From assembly GCF_000182645.1 (NCBI RefSeq), contig NZ_ACQA01000002.1, positions 496,001 to 560,000 on the forward strand: a stretch of 64,000 nt of DNA. Direction: 5' to 3'. A program made the position numbers and the translations under genes. The notes under the pieces were generated by a model. That model was not told the origin of the DNA and did not search any database. It saw nothing but the letters and a program-made list of their open reading frames with translations. Origin of the DNA: Brucella intermedia LMG 3301. GTDB lineage: Bacteria > Pseudomonadota > Alphaproteobacteria > Rhizobiales > Rhizobiaceae. Positions 17,758-26,335 of the stretch are shown in pieces. How positions within the stretch are numbered: the first letter of the stretch is position 1; every line of letters begins with the position of its first letter.

Positions 17758-20015
17758 GCAAGTTCCTCCGCCTGAGCCTTGCGCCTGCCAGCGAGAATGG
17801 AGGACCAACGCGCATCGAAGACCTGCCGGTCAATGCGCTCGATGAGTGCGATGGTCGATGCCCTGTCGGTAACGGATGTGTCGTCCGCTCCAAGCATCTG
17901 GGCCGAAGGCAACCAATAGGAGCGCAAGCCTGATTGTTTCAGTTTCAATCCGAGATCCAGTCCCTTTTCGTGGGTGCCGAGATAGCCGCGCGTGAAGCCG
18001 CCGACCGAAAACAGCGCTTCGCGGGGAAGGATGCAGCACTCGAACGTCGCCGTTGCGACTTCCGTCAACGACATTCCCGATACGGCGTCGATGGGATAAC
18101 CCGCATAGCGGCTGATCAGGGCCCGATCCGCCGACATGCCGGAGGGCGGACCCGCAACCCAGGTTCCAGCCCAGCGGATTGAATCATCTTCATAGGCAAG
18201 GGTGGGTGACAGGACGCAGTCCTTGTGCGCTTCATAGGCGCTGATGAGCTTGTTCAGCCATCCGGCGCGGCGCGGCAGCAGCGATCCGGCCAGGAATATG
18301 ACCTGATCCGTTGTAACCGTGCGGGCGCCGACTTCCAGCGCATCGTAGAGGTCCTCGGAACCGGTCGCTGAAACGAGCCGGATGCGCAGGCGGTAGAAAT
18401 CGGCAAGGCGTCTGATCTGTACGCCGATGCGGTCGATGATCTCGCTTGCCGCCGCAATCACGATCGGGGCGATCCGGGTTTCCGGATCGAGCGCGAGCAG
18501 TGCAAGCAAGGCTTCGATCTCCTCGACGCGTTCATCGATGCCGATGATGATCGCAGGCCCTATCGCATCCTCGAAGGGGCCGAGATCGACAACGCCGAAG
18601 ACTTCAGGCGCAGGGCGGCTGACGCCGCGCAGCAATGGAACGAGTTGCTGGTCCACGATATGGCGCAGAGCCCATGCGTTCGGATCGGTTGCCCTGATTT
18701 GCCGGACGATGGCTTCGCGGGACGTGACGCGGGTGGGCGTCAATGGAAAAAAGGCGCGTCGCCCATCGCTGATCGAAAGTTCGAGGTAGAACGGCGAGGT
18801 GCTGTCACCGGCAAGTTCCGGGGCGAAGGCCACGAACCCATGGGCGTGACGGCTGGGGTCGAGCCCGGCATTGAACGGCGGCTGATTGTCGAATTCGCGG
18901 GTTACATCAGGCCTGTCTATACGGGTCCAGCTTGTGTCGATCTGGATTTCACCGCGATGGCGGCGGAGTTTCACGCTTTCCACATGGCTGTCAGGATCGA
19001 GCAGCCAGCCGGAAACAAGCATGCCACTTCCTTCCACACGGAAGGCATTGTCTATTCCCATCCGGACGGGAAAGGGGAGGCCGGATACCGTGTCGGCGCC
19101 ATCGAAGCGGTTGGCGGCAGACCGCATGCGCAGCAGAATGTCTGTCGAGCTGCGTACCCGTGGCAGGATCGCCCGTATGTGGCCCGGCGTCTCACGCGAG
19201 CCGGACAACAGCCTGCGGTCATAGACTTCGGTAAAACGCCAGCCCCGCCGCCCGCGAAACAGAAGCCGTTCGATATCGGTCGGTTCGACCGGCTCATTGG
19301 CAACCAGAAGTCCTGCAAATCCTGATGCTTCATCATTCAGGTCCGGCCGTGCAAAGACGCTGATCGCGCACTCCGCGAGGGATGGATTTTTGCCGCTGAT
19401 CAGCAGCCGGGTAACAGCAGGCGTCAGGTCCTGTGCCCAGCCCTGAACAAAAATTTCGCCTTCGTCGCTGCCGCCGATGAGTTCGATACAGCCGTCGGAG
19501 CGGGCTCCCGCCTGCAACAGAACGGTGATCGCCGAAAGTTTCTTCCGGCTGATAGGGCCGGAGATCAGCCCTTCCACCAGTTCATCGATGACGCCAGGCA
19601 GGCTCGGTCCGGCCAGATCGCCAATCATGGCGACAAAATCCGCGATAGAAGCAGAACGCGACGCGAAATTGTAGCGAGCGACCTTCGCCCGATGCTGGAA
19701 CATGATGGTCTTCAGGACGCCACGGCGCAGAGCAGCCGTTGGCACGATGGCGACGAAACCATGGGTTCCCGCAGGGGAAGGTTCCTTGAGCGGCCATGTG
19801 ATCAGGCTTGTTTTCACGCTCATGGCAGGATCGCCGTTGAGAAAGGCCGTGACCTGATCGTTTGCGGCGCTGCCGATGCCAAGCACCAGCACCAGCATGT
19901 CTTCGATCACGCTGCCCACGACCATTTCGCCCTCCATCATCATGGGAGGACGATCCGGAGACCGGGAAGGTCTTGCAGCCGGCTGCTGTGCGACAGGTCT
20001 TTCGTCTTGCGCCAT
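17754..20015 (-). CDS. Large glycosyltransferase-like protein with GWxxDP-type modules
   Basis: 753 residues from ATG 20015, chosen because GAGGGG precedes it. Residues ~480-740 look like a GT-A fold: RIAPIVIAA, TDQVIFLAGSLLPRRAGWLNKLI (start ~572), DSIRWAGTWV and a late ALFSVGGFTRGYLGTHEKGLDLGLKLKQ resembling the GT2 acceptor region, although no clear DXD is present. Upstream modules contain IFVQGWAQDL and MLVSGWLLDPDSHVESVKL, repeated in the cluster proteins at 20026 and 22902. It sits in the middle of the leftward operon. A sugar transferase or a polysaccharide-binding scaffold are both possible. Confidence 0.7.
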   Translation of the reverse strand: MAQDERPVAQQPAARPSRSPDRPPMMMEGEMVVGSVIEDMLVLVLGIGSAANDQVTAFLNGDPAMSVKTSLITWPLKEPSPAGTHGFVAIVPTAALRRGVLKTIMFQHRAKVARYNFASRSASIADFVAMIGDLAGPSLPGVIDELVEGLISGPISRKKLSAITVLLQAGARSDGCIELIGGSDEGEIFVQGWAQDLTPAVTRLLISGKNPSLAECAISVFARPDLNDEASGFAGLLVANEPVEPTDIERLLFRGRRGWRFTEVYDRRLLSGSRETPGHIRAILPRVRSSTDILLRMRSAANRFDGADTVSGLPFPVRMGIDNAFRVEGSGMLVSGWLLDPDSHVESVKLRRHRGEIQIDTSWTRIDRPDVTREFDNQPPFNAGLDPSRHAHGFVAFAPELAGDSTSPFYLELSISDGRRAFFPLTPTRVTSREAIVRQIRATDPNAWALRHIVDQQLVPLLRGVSRPAPEVFGVVDLGPFEDAIGPAIIIGIDERVEEIEALLALLALDPETRIAPIVIAAASEIIDRIGVQIRRLADFYRLRIRLVSATGSEDLYDALEVGARTVTTDQVIFLAGSLLPRRAGWLNKLISAYEAHKDCVLSPTLAYEDDSIRWAGTWVAGPPSGMSADRALISRYAGYPIDAVSGMSLTEVATATFECCILPREALFSVGGFTRGYLGTHEKGLDLGLKLKQSGLRSYWLPSAQMLGADDTSVTDRASTIALIERIDRQVFDARWSSILAGRRKAQAEELA

Positions 20016-20025
20016 GGACGTCCCC

Positions 20026-20796
20026 TCAGGGCATGACTGCAAGGGTCAGAAGGGCACCGGCGACGAAACCAGCCAGCACGAACATCAGCATGAACAGAAG
20101 CTTGATGTCGCCGCTGCTGCGCTTGCGCACGTCTTCCATGCGCTGTTCCAATCCGGCGACAACACCGTCCATGCGCATAATGTGCACATCAAGCTCGGTC
20201 ATGCGCTGATGAAGATCGGTGCGCAGGCCATCAACGGAACTGGCAATGTCCAGCAATTCGGCGGGGGCTGCATTGCCGGATGCGTCGAGGGTCGGCGCGA
20301 CGCGTTGCAGCGAACGCTGGTTGACCTGCAACTGGCGTTGCGCCGCCATCAGCATGTCGAGCTTGTCCAGAATGCGTGTCATGGGTGCTGCGATAAGCGC
20401 TTCGGCGGCCTGTTCGTCGGGCTTCGGCACGCGCAGTTTTTGCTCGCCGCCTGCGGCGTTGGCGGCAACGACGACAAGTTCGCCAGCCCGTGCAGCGGCG
20501 AATTGCGGCAGCATCACTTCAAAGGCGTGCTTGCCATCGCCGATACCATTGCGCTTCAGGTCGGGGCGATCCTTGTCGGCCGGAGCTTCAGCGATAGGCT
20601 TGTCATCCAGCAGAACCCGGATCAGAAGCCGTTCGGTCGGGACCGAAGGATCGAAGGCCCAGCCATAGAGGCGGCCTTCCTCGATGGCGTCAACGCGTCC
20701 TTTCATGGCTTCGGTCCTTTGAGGTCCGGCGGCGGCATTGGGTGTTGCTGCCTGCTTTGCTTCCCCCTCGGTTGGAACTTTGGTCGCGATGTTCAT
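20026..20796 (-). CDS. GWxxDP-module protein with coiled coil and C-terminal membrane anchor
   Basis: 256 residues of unassigned family. After a low-complexity Ala/Thr-rich start, residues ~33-110 form a module beginning VDAIEEGRLYGWAFDPSVP, the same motif class as in the GT-like proteins at 17754 and 22902. Residues ~135-225 are heptad-rich (LDKLDMLMAAQRQLQVNQ, LHQRMTELDVHIMRMDG) and probably coiled coil. LLFMLMFVLAGFVAGALLTLAV is a C-terminal membrane helix. A tail-anchored scaffold that holds glycosyltransferases at the inner membrane would fit, but this is inference. GAGAGGTAAATC precedes the ATG. Confidence 0.7.
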   Translation of the reverse strand: MNIATKVPTEGEAKQAATPNAAAGPQRTEAMKGRVDAIEEGRLYGWAFDPSVPTERLLIRVLLDDKPIAEAPADKDRPDLKRNGIGDGKHAFEVMLPQFAAARAGELVVVAANAAGGEQKLRVPKPDEQAAEALIAAPMTRILDKLDMLMAAQRQLQVNQRSLQRVAPTLDASGNAAPAELLDIASSVDGLRTDLHQRMTELDVHIMRMDGVVAGLEQRMEDVRKRSSGDIKLLFMLMFVLAGFVAGALLTLAVMP

Positions 20797-20806
20797 GATT
20801 TACCTC

Positions 20807-22066
20807 TCATGCTGCCTCGACACGCGCGATCCGCAATGTCCCGATCAGATCGAGATAGCGTGCTGCCGTGGTGTCGATGGTGTCCGGATGACGTGCATTC
20901 GCGCTGAGCGACTGGCGCAGATCCGGGTTTTCCGCCATTCGACGCATCGCCTGGGCGAGCGCGAGCGGATCGTTCGGCGGAACGGTGAGGCCATTGACCT
21001 CATGTTCAATCATTTCGGCCATTCCACCGATATTGCTGCATATGACGGGACGGTTCTGTCCCTGCGCTTCCTGAATGACAAGCGGAGCGTTTTCCCACCA
21101 GATCGACGGCATTATGGCGCAATCGACGGTCTGGATCAGTTGGGCGATGTCATCGCGCCGATAAGCACCCCGACGCTGGACGAAAGGATATGTCTCTGCA
21201 AAGAGCCGCTCGATTTCACTGACGAAGCTTTCGCTTTGAAATGGCGCTGCACCATGGACCCGCAGTTCGAAATCGAAGTCTTCCGATATAAGCTGCCGTG
21301 CTGCTTCCAGCAGCACTGTTGCGCCTTTCCACGGATTGAGATTGCCAAAATAGCCAAAGACCGGCTTGCTGCGCTCGATTTGCTTTGTTTCGAGGGAAGG
21401 GCGCTCCGGTTGACCATTGTGAATGACGCTGATCAACTCTTCCGCGAGACCCCATTCCACATAGCGTTGCTTGAGAAACTCGCTCGGTGAAACGAACGCA
21501 TCGACAGCGCTCAAGAGCGATTTGATATGCCGTTCGCGCAGCACGAATTTATCGAGCGCAATGTCCTTGAAACAGGCATGGCAGCGGTCGGGACTTGCAC
21601 CATGGCAAAGCTCCTTGCCCGTGGTGCGGACCATCAATCCATCATGGTGGCAGATGGGATAATAGTCGTGCAAAGTCAGTAGGATACGGCAATCCGGCAA
21701 CGTGCGGCGCACAATATGCGGGAATTCGGCGCCGAGCAAAAGCAGATGGTGCAGATGCACGACGTCGGGCCGGAAGTCCTGCAGCAGTTCGACAATGTCG
21801 GGAACAATCCCGTAAAGGTCGATCTGGCTCATGTAGAAGAGGTCGAAATGACCGGACCAGAGCAGGATTTCATCGCCGCCATTGCCAATGCTCTGGAAGC
21901 TTGTTCCGGGGCGGGCCTCGCGGTGCACCTTGTTGGTGGCGCCTATGAACATGGCTTCGCAACCGGCGCGCTGATAGGCGCGAAACAGGTCGTGCGCAAA
22001 AATTTCCGTTCCGCCGGGATGAAGCGACGGGTGATTATGAGCCGCGATGAGGACGCGTTGGGCCAT
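20807..22066 (-). CDS. GT4-family glycosyltransferase with cysteine cluster (paralogue)
   Basis: 419 residues, paralogous to 16435-17757. Shared landmarks are the N-terminal LIAAHNHPSLHPGGTEIFAH, DVVHLHHLLLLGAE, VSPSEFLKQRYVEWGL, FGYFGNLNPWKGATVLLEA and PSIWWENAPLVIQEA. The cysteine cluster ICHHDGLMV, ELC, RCHACF is also kept. ATG 22066 shares one base with the preceding stop (TGATG), indicating coupled translation with the methyltransferase. It probably transfers a hexose from a nucleotide sugar to the growing lipid-linked unit; donor and linkage are unknown. Confidence 0.9.
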   Translation of the reverse strand: MAQRVLIAAHNHPSLHPGGTEIFAHDLFRAYQRAGCEAMFIGATNKVHREARPGTSFQSIGNGGDEILLWSGHFDLFYMSQIDLYGIVPDIVELLQDFRPDVVHLHHLLLLGAEFPHIVRRTLPDCRILLTLHDYYPICHHDGLMVRTTGKELCHGASPDRCHACFKDIALDKFVLRERHIKSLLSAVDAFVSPSEFLKQRYVEWGLAEELISVIHNGQPERPSLETKQIERSKPVFGYFGNLNPWKGATVLLEAARQLISEDFDFELRVHGAAPFQSESFVSEIERLFAETYPFVQRRGAYRRDDIAQLIQTVDCAIMPSIWWENAPLVIQEAQGQNRPVICSNIGGMAEMIEHEVNGLTVPPNDPLALAQAMRRMAENPDLRQSLSANARHPDTIDTTAARYLDLIGTLRIARVEAA

Positions 22067-22905
22067 CAGGCAGCACCTCGCGAAGCGATGAAAATATCCT
22101 GATAATGATCCGCCTCGATGCCGCGCCAGTGACCGAAGGATTTTGCTTCGAGCGACAGTTTTGCACCGGCAAGCGCACGGTCCAGAAAGCCATTTTCAAA
22201 CCCGACTGCCGCCAGCGGCGGCAGTTCCGGCACAAACCAGCATGGTCCGCTTCCATGACGCTCGAATGCTAGTCGCTTGTCACGTTTGCCGTGACGGTCG
22301 CGTGCGGCCACATCGTCCACGACGAATGCGGTCATGAACAATTTTCCGCCAGGAGCGAGAACGCGGGAAACCTGTTCGAGATAGGTTTTAACCTCGTCGG
22401 ACGGCAGATGGGTGACTACCGACGTCATGATGACGAAGTCGAAACTCCTGTCAGCGAAAGGCAGGACGAGACTGAGCCCGTTGACCGCCCCTTTTGGATT
22501 ATAGAGGTCATGGGCGATATCGATGTGGCGGAACTCGAAGTTCGGGTAGCGCGACGTGATGTTCTGGCGGCACCAGTTTACGCCACCTGACACGGGATCA
22601 ATACCGGAATAAAGGGCTTTTGCCGGGTCGAGATATTGCGTCAGCGGCACTGCCATGCGACCGATGCCGGAACCGATGTCGAGCACGCGCGCGTCGGGCC
22701 GAAGGCCGCCCTTGCGAATGAAATGCCCGAGAAACTCTGCGCCGACCGCGCGATAATCGCCATCGCCGACGAATACGCTGTTCGGATCGGGCGAGGGCAA
22801 GAAGCGGTTTTTCAATACCGACTGCATCAGCCAGTCGATCTGCACATCCGGTATTGCTGGTTTGGCTTCAGGTTCTGGCTGTTTCAGCGCTACCACGTCC
22901 GTCAA
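22066..22905 (-). CDS. Class I SAM-dependent methyltransferase
   Basis: 279 residues. Motif I is VLDIGSGIGRMAVPL near residues 73-87, followed by SGIDPVSGGVNWC (motif II) and FDFVIMTSVVTHLPSDEV (motif IV region), then VLAPGGKLFMTAFVVDD. This is the layout of small-molecule methyltransferases. Set between glycosyltransferase genes with 4-nt and 1-nt overlaps, it probably methylates a sugar of the polysaccharide or its precursor. The S. meliloti galactoglucan locus also contains a methyltransferase-like gene, which fits the parallel but does not prove orthology. Confidence 0.88.
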   Translation of the reverse strand: MTDVVALKQPEPEAKPAIPDVQIDWLMQSVLKNRFLPSPDPNSVFVGDGDYRAVGAEFLGHFIRKGGLRPDARVLDIGSGIGRMAVPLTQYLDPAKALYSGIDPVSGGVNWCRQNITSRYPNFEFRHIDIAHDLYNPKGAVNGLSLVLPFADRSFDFVIMTSVVTHLPSDEVKTYLEQVSRVLAPGGKLFMTAFVVDDVAARDRHGKRDKRLAFERHGSGPCWFVPELPPLAAVGFENGFLDRALAGAKLSLEAKSFGHWRGIEADHYQDIFIASRGAA

Positions 22906-25160
22906 GCGGCGCTCCTTTCAGATTTGGTCATGATGACATTCGACAGGTCGACAGTGCGCTCCTGTTCCTGCGGCAGAGCCATCAATTCGGTAATGTCGTC
23001 GTCCCAGCGCTGTGTATGGAGCCAGGAATTGTATTGGCTGGCGAGGCCGCGCATGTAATCCGCGCTGCGGCGGATCGAGCGGCGCTCGAAATGGTAAAGC
23101 GCTATGGAAGGCTCGTAGAATATCTGGAAGCCAAGCTGCCTGATCTTCAGGCAAAGATCGCTGTCCTCATAGTCGCCGATGACATAGTCTTCCGTATAGC
23201 CACCGACGAGATCGAAGATATCCTTGCGCGTTATAAGGCAGGCACCGGTAACGCCGGGCACTTCGCGCGGACGGAGTGCCGGTGGATAGTTACCCGGCAT
23301 GCCTTTGTAATAGTGATGGTTGAGCCAGATGCCCTGACGGTCGCGGGCGAAATAAAGCCCGCCATGCTGAAGCGAGCCGTCCTCAAACAGGAGGCGAGGA
23401 CCGATTGCCCCAAGCTTGGGCTGATCGAACAAAGGCTGGATCAGTTGCTGCAACCAGCCATGTTCCGCAGGCACGACGTCCGAATTCAACATCACGATGG
23501 TTGTTCCGGTCGCAATGCTGGCACCTGCATTGCAGGCACGCGCATAGCCGCCATTGCGGTTCATGATTGCCAGCTTGAACGACATATCGTGCAGGATGTG
23601 CAGCCCACCCAGCATGTGCTCGGTGTCGTCCTGAATTTCAGGAGAATCCAGCACGAAGATGAACTCTGCATTCTCCACCAGCCACGGGTCTGTCGCCATG
23701 GATGAAAACTGGAAACGCAGGAAATCAAGATTGCGATAGAGTGGAATAACGATGGACGCGAGCGGGGAGGCAGGCGTCGTTCCGAATTCCTTCACCTCGG
23801 CTATGTGCACCGTTGCAGCGAGCTTCTTTTCAACTTCGGTGAGGGCCGGTCCCAGAATATGGGAGAATACGTGTGGCCTTGCCTGTTGCGGCGGCACGGA
23901 CCGCAAAATGCGGTTGCGCTGCGCGGATGGCTCGAAGGGCTGGGGTGCGGGCACCAGAGGCGCGGTCGCGCCGGAAGCAAGGCGCAACTGGAAACGTGGC
24001 TGCAGGAGGGGTCCAAGATTCTGCACCGAAGGAAGCCAGGCGACGAAACCCGTCACATCCTGCTGGGGTGTATCTTCGCGCTTGGCCACCTTGCCGGGAA
24101 ATTTGTGGAAGTTCGGCTTCAGCGACAATGCGCTTCCGTTCTCCGGGAGATATTCGATATCCGCAAGCATGGCGGCGGGATCATGCATCCATCCACCCAC
24201 GATCAGCCCGCCATCGAGCGCCAGAGCGAGATCGATTTCAGCGGCCGGATGGGTGGCAGACTGTGCAATCTGGCGGACGGGCAGGGGCGTGCGCGTTTGC
24301 AAATCAATGGCGACTGCCGCACCCGCAGGGCTTAGCTTGCCGAGCTGGCGAACAAGAAACTCCCGCAAGGCGCCATTGCCCTGCCATTTGGTCCACCATT
24401 TGGCAAAATCCGTTTGTTCACTAGCGCTCGCAAGCTTGCGAACGGCGACACCTTTCTGTCCCGTGAGCACCAGCAGAAGCGATGAGGGCAGGTCTTGCGC
24501 TGCTTCCAGCAGAAGATGGCATGGCTGCCAGGCGCTGCGCGCCTGCCTGCCCACCACAAAGCGTGGTGGAATGACCATCACGCTGCCGGAAGTGATGCCA
24601 TAGATAGCCGAAATCTCGCCCAGCATCGGGTCGACCGCTGTTTCAAGGAGGTGATGTCCCTGAACAGGTTCGCCGCAATGCTGGGCCTCGCGCGGTTCCG
24701 GCGTCAATGCGAAAGTCAGGTCCCGCACGAGGGATGCGAAAGTCTGGTTTCGCGAAAGCCGGAAAGTGCTGCGCCACGTGGTCAGAATAGTGGTGAGAAG
24801 CTTGATATGTCCGGGGAGCGTCAGATCGCTTACGACATATTCGACGTCGAAAGGGGCAAGTTCCTTTGCCGGATATACGACCGCTTGCGCCGTCGGGCCA
24901 AGAGACCCTGCCGAGAGCGAAAGTTCCGCGGGTTCACTGCCGGTACGCATGGCCCAGAACATGCGCAGGCCCCCATTTTCAAGCGGAATGCCGACGCTCA
25001 GCAAGGGGACCGGCTGAACGGGCATTTCAAATGTGCATTTGGTGGTCGTGCGAGCCGGGCCTGGAATATCCCAGATGACCACAGCCACATCGGCGCAAAG
25101 ACGGCAAATGGAGAGGTTCTCGGTTTTGCTTTCAATGTCCGCCGAATGGTCGAGGTTCAA
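22902..25160 (-). CDS. GT2-family glycosyltransferase, large, with N-terminal extension
   Basis: 752 residues from a TTG start at 25160 preceded by GAAAGG; the start is uncertain. The GT2 domain occupies about residues 480-720: SIVIPLYRNLDFLRFQF, then RNGGYARACNAGA, the DXD-like MLNSDVVPAEHGWL, VTGACLITRKDIFDLVGGY and EDSDLCLKIRQLGFQ. A GLIVGGWMHDPAAM module near residue 330 matches the GWxxDP motif of two cluster neighbours. It is the first gene after the RTX gene, 133 nt downstream and separated by two hairpins, the position held by a glycosyltransferase gene in the S. meliloti exp/wge operon as I remember it. Confidence 0.85.
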   Translation of the reverse strand: MNLDHSADIESKTENLSICRLCADVAVVIWDIPGPARTTTKCTFEMPVQPVPLLSVGIPLENGGLRMFWAMRTGSEPAELSLSAGSLGPTAQAVVYPAKELAPFDVEYVVSDLTLPGHIKLLTTILTTWRSTFRLSRNQTFASLVRDLTFALTPEPREAQHCGEPVQGHHLLETAVDPMLGEISAIYGITSGSVMVIPPRFVVGRQARSAWQPCHLLLEAAQDLPSSLLLVLTGQKGVAVRKLASASEQTDFAKWWTKWQGNGALREFLVRQLGKLSPAGAAVAIDLQTRTPLPVRQIAQSATHPAAEIDLALALDGGLIVGGWMHDPAAMLADIEYLPENGSALSLKPNFHKFPGKVAKREDTPQQDVTGFVAWLPSVQNLGPLLQPRFQLRLASGATAPLVPAPQPFEPSAQRNRILRSVPPQQARPHVFSHILGPALTEVEKKLAATVHIAEVKEFGTTPASPLASIVIPLYRNLDFLRFQFSSMATDPWLVENAEFIFVLDSPEIQDDTEHMLGGLHILHDMSFKLAIMNRNGGYARACNAGASIATGTTIVMLNSDVVPAEHGWLQQLIQPLFDQPKLGAIGPRLLFEDGSLQHGGLYFARDRQGIWLNHHYYKGMPGNYPPALRPREVPGVTGACLITRKDIFDLVGGYTEDYVIGDYEDSDLCLKIRQLGFQIFYEPSIALYHFERRSIRRSADYMRGLASQYNSWLHTQRWDDDITELMALPQEQERTVDLSNVIMTKSERSAA

Positions 25161-25206
25161 TGTGTGGCCCTTTCATTCTTGCAGAAAAGTTCAGCTTGCA
25201 GGAGGT

Positions 25207-25238
25207 CCGGACACCCAACGGGGAAGTTGGGTATCCGG
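25207..25238 (-). terminator. Second hairpin between RTX gene and GT2 gene
   Basis: CCGGACACCCAAC (25207-25219) pairs with GTTGGGTATCCGG (25226-25238) with one G-T wobble and a 6-nt loop. It follows the stem at 25250-25278 in transcript order. The tandem pair may attenuate the glycosyltransferase operon after the highly expressed secreted protein gene. Confidence 0.5.
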
Positions 25239-25249
25239 CGAAGTCGAAA

Positions 25250-25278
25250 CGTGCCCGGCGGGAGGATTGCCGGGCACG
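25250..25278 (-). terminator. Hairpin terminator after RTX gene
   Basis: A perfect 10-bp stem, CGTGCCCGGC (25250-25259) with GCCGGGCACG (25269-25278) and a 9-nt loop, starts 15 nt beyond the RTX stop in transcript direction. TTTCG follows on the transcript, a short T-run. Confidence 0.65.
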
Positions 25279-25293
25279 CTCTCAATTGTTCAA

Positions 25294-25953
25294 TCAGTGA
25301 ACAGTGAAGTACTGGTCGGGATGAGCCTGTACATCGTCTGCATTGGTGTTCACGAGGGTAACGGTGTCGCCATTGCCGAGGTCGACAACGACATTGCCAC
25401 CAACCTGCGTGACACGGTCGGCAAGATCGTCTGCGGAAGAGATATCAAGACCATTGATACCCTTCTGAATCTGCAGAATGTCTTCGCCGGGATTGAAGTC
25501 GAGAATGACGTCGTTTCCGCCGCCACCATTGAACAGGAATGTATCGCTGCCATTTCCGCCGATGAGAACGTCGTTTCCAGCACCGCCATCAAGGATGTCG
25601 TTGCCGTTCCCACCGTAGAGAATGTCATTATGTGCGCCGCCATAGAGCAGGTCGGAGCCGTTGCCGCCCTGGAGAATGTCATCTCCATTGCCGCCATACA
25701 GCACGTCGCTGCCATTGCCGCCGCTCAGGACGTCATTTCCTTCATTGCCGAAGAGAATGTCGTTCCCGTTTTCGCCGAAAAGGGTGTCGTTACCCGTGCC
25801 GCCGAAAAGGATGTCATTCCCGTTGCCGCCGAAGACGGTGTCGTTACCATCGCCTCCGAATACGAGATCATCACCGCCATGGGCACGGATGAAATCGTCA
25901 AAGCGGGAGCCGAACAACACGTCGTCGTAGGCGCCGCCTTCTAGAGTGGCCAT
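25294..25953 (-). CDS. Secreted RTX calcium-binding protein (ExpE1/WgeA-like)
   Basis: 219 residues from ATG 25953 (CACAAGGAGAAGCAG upstream). About 13 nonapeptide repeats of the GGxGxDxLx type run from roughly residue 26 to 150 (GGDGNDTVF, GGNGNDILF, GGTGNDTLF and so on) and should form a calcium beta-roll. There is no N-terminal signal peptide; the C-terminus holds VILDFNPGEDILQIQKG, typical of type I secretion targets. The HlyD and ABC genes lie directly upstream. In S. meliloti the comparable ExpE1/WgeA is needed for galactoglucan production, so a role in export or assembly is likely. Confidence 0.9.
   Translation of the reverse strand: MATLEGGAYDDVLFGSRFDDFIRAHGGDDLVFGGDGNDTVFGGNGNDILFGGTGNDTLFGENGNDILFGNEGNDVLSGGNGSDVLYGGNGDDILQGGNGSDLLYGGAHNDILYGGNGNDILDGGAGNDVLIGGNGSDTFLFNGGGGNDVILDFNPGEDILQIQKGINGLDISSADDLADRVTQVGGNVVVDLGNGDTVTLVNTNADDVQAHPDQYFTVH
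25505..25878 (-). repeat. Tandem 27-bp coding repeats (RTX array)
   Basis: Imperfect tandem 27-bp units inside the RTX gene encode the glycine/aspartate nonapeptides. The units vary at third positions and at the residue after Asn-Asp, so the array is old rather than newly expanded. Confidence 0.8.
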
Positions 25954-26189
25954 CTGCTTCTCCTTGTGTTCCTGTAGGGGTTTCCACAAGCCGGAATGCT
26001 CCGACCATTATGCTCTTAGTAGTCTGCTCTGCATTATGTGGAATTGCAACATCGTCATTTGGTATAATTGCGGCATGCGTAAGTAACAAATTATTACCGT
26101 TAATTTATATTGCAGTTCTGTAAACATAAATATGAAATCTATTTGCAGTGATTATAATTTATATTTGTTTTGTGTTTACGTAGAAATTG

Positions 26190-26204
26190 GTTCTAAATTT
26201 GAAC
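26190..26204. promoter_or_regulatory. Candidate MarR operator upstream of RTX gene
   Basis: GTTCTAA-A-TTTGAAC is a palindrome with one mismatched position. It matches the perfect copies at 29684-29698 and 31662-31674 (core TTCAAA-N-TTTGAA). It lies 237 nt upstream of the RTX start. Confidence 0.55.
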
Positions 26205-26250
26205 TATCTGCCGAGAGGAGAGAAATGTGAAAATATTTCAACAAGATGAC

Positions 26251-26276
26251 GCCGCACATGTCATTTCATGTGCGGC
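26251..26276 (-). terminator. Hairpin terminator after the hlyD-like gene
   Basis: GCCGCACATG (26251-26260), 6-nt loop, CATGTGCGGC (26267-26276): a perfect 10-bp stem, extendable to 14 bp with one mismatch. It follows the HlyD stop by about 60 nt. It isolates the export genes from the RTX transcript. Confidence 0.6.
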
Positions 26277-26335
26277 GACACTTCCTTCGGGAATTTCAAC
26301 CTATGATCGAGTTTTACTTTGAAATTCTCTGGATA

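Larger units (their letters stand above)
25954..26335. promoter_or_regulatory. AT-rich region upstream of the RTX gene
   Basis: 382 nt without a credible gene, clearly more AT-rich than the neighbouring genes. It holds the HlyD-end hairpin (26251-26276) and the operator-like palindrome at 26190-26204. The RTX promoter should lie between that palindrome and 25953, read leftward. The motif TGTTTAC occurs at 26174-26180 and inverted near 26118. No -35/-10 pair is assigned. Confidence 0.5.

Noticed and set aside
22854-23705. 283-residue plus-strand frame over the GT2 and methyltransferase genes
   Set aside because: Antisense to the GT2 domain with intact motifs; no initiation signal.
25294-25989. 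Tandem repeats that could suggest a CRISPR array
   Set aside because: The repeats are 27-bp coding units without spacers and encode RTX nonapeptides in one continuous frame.
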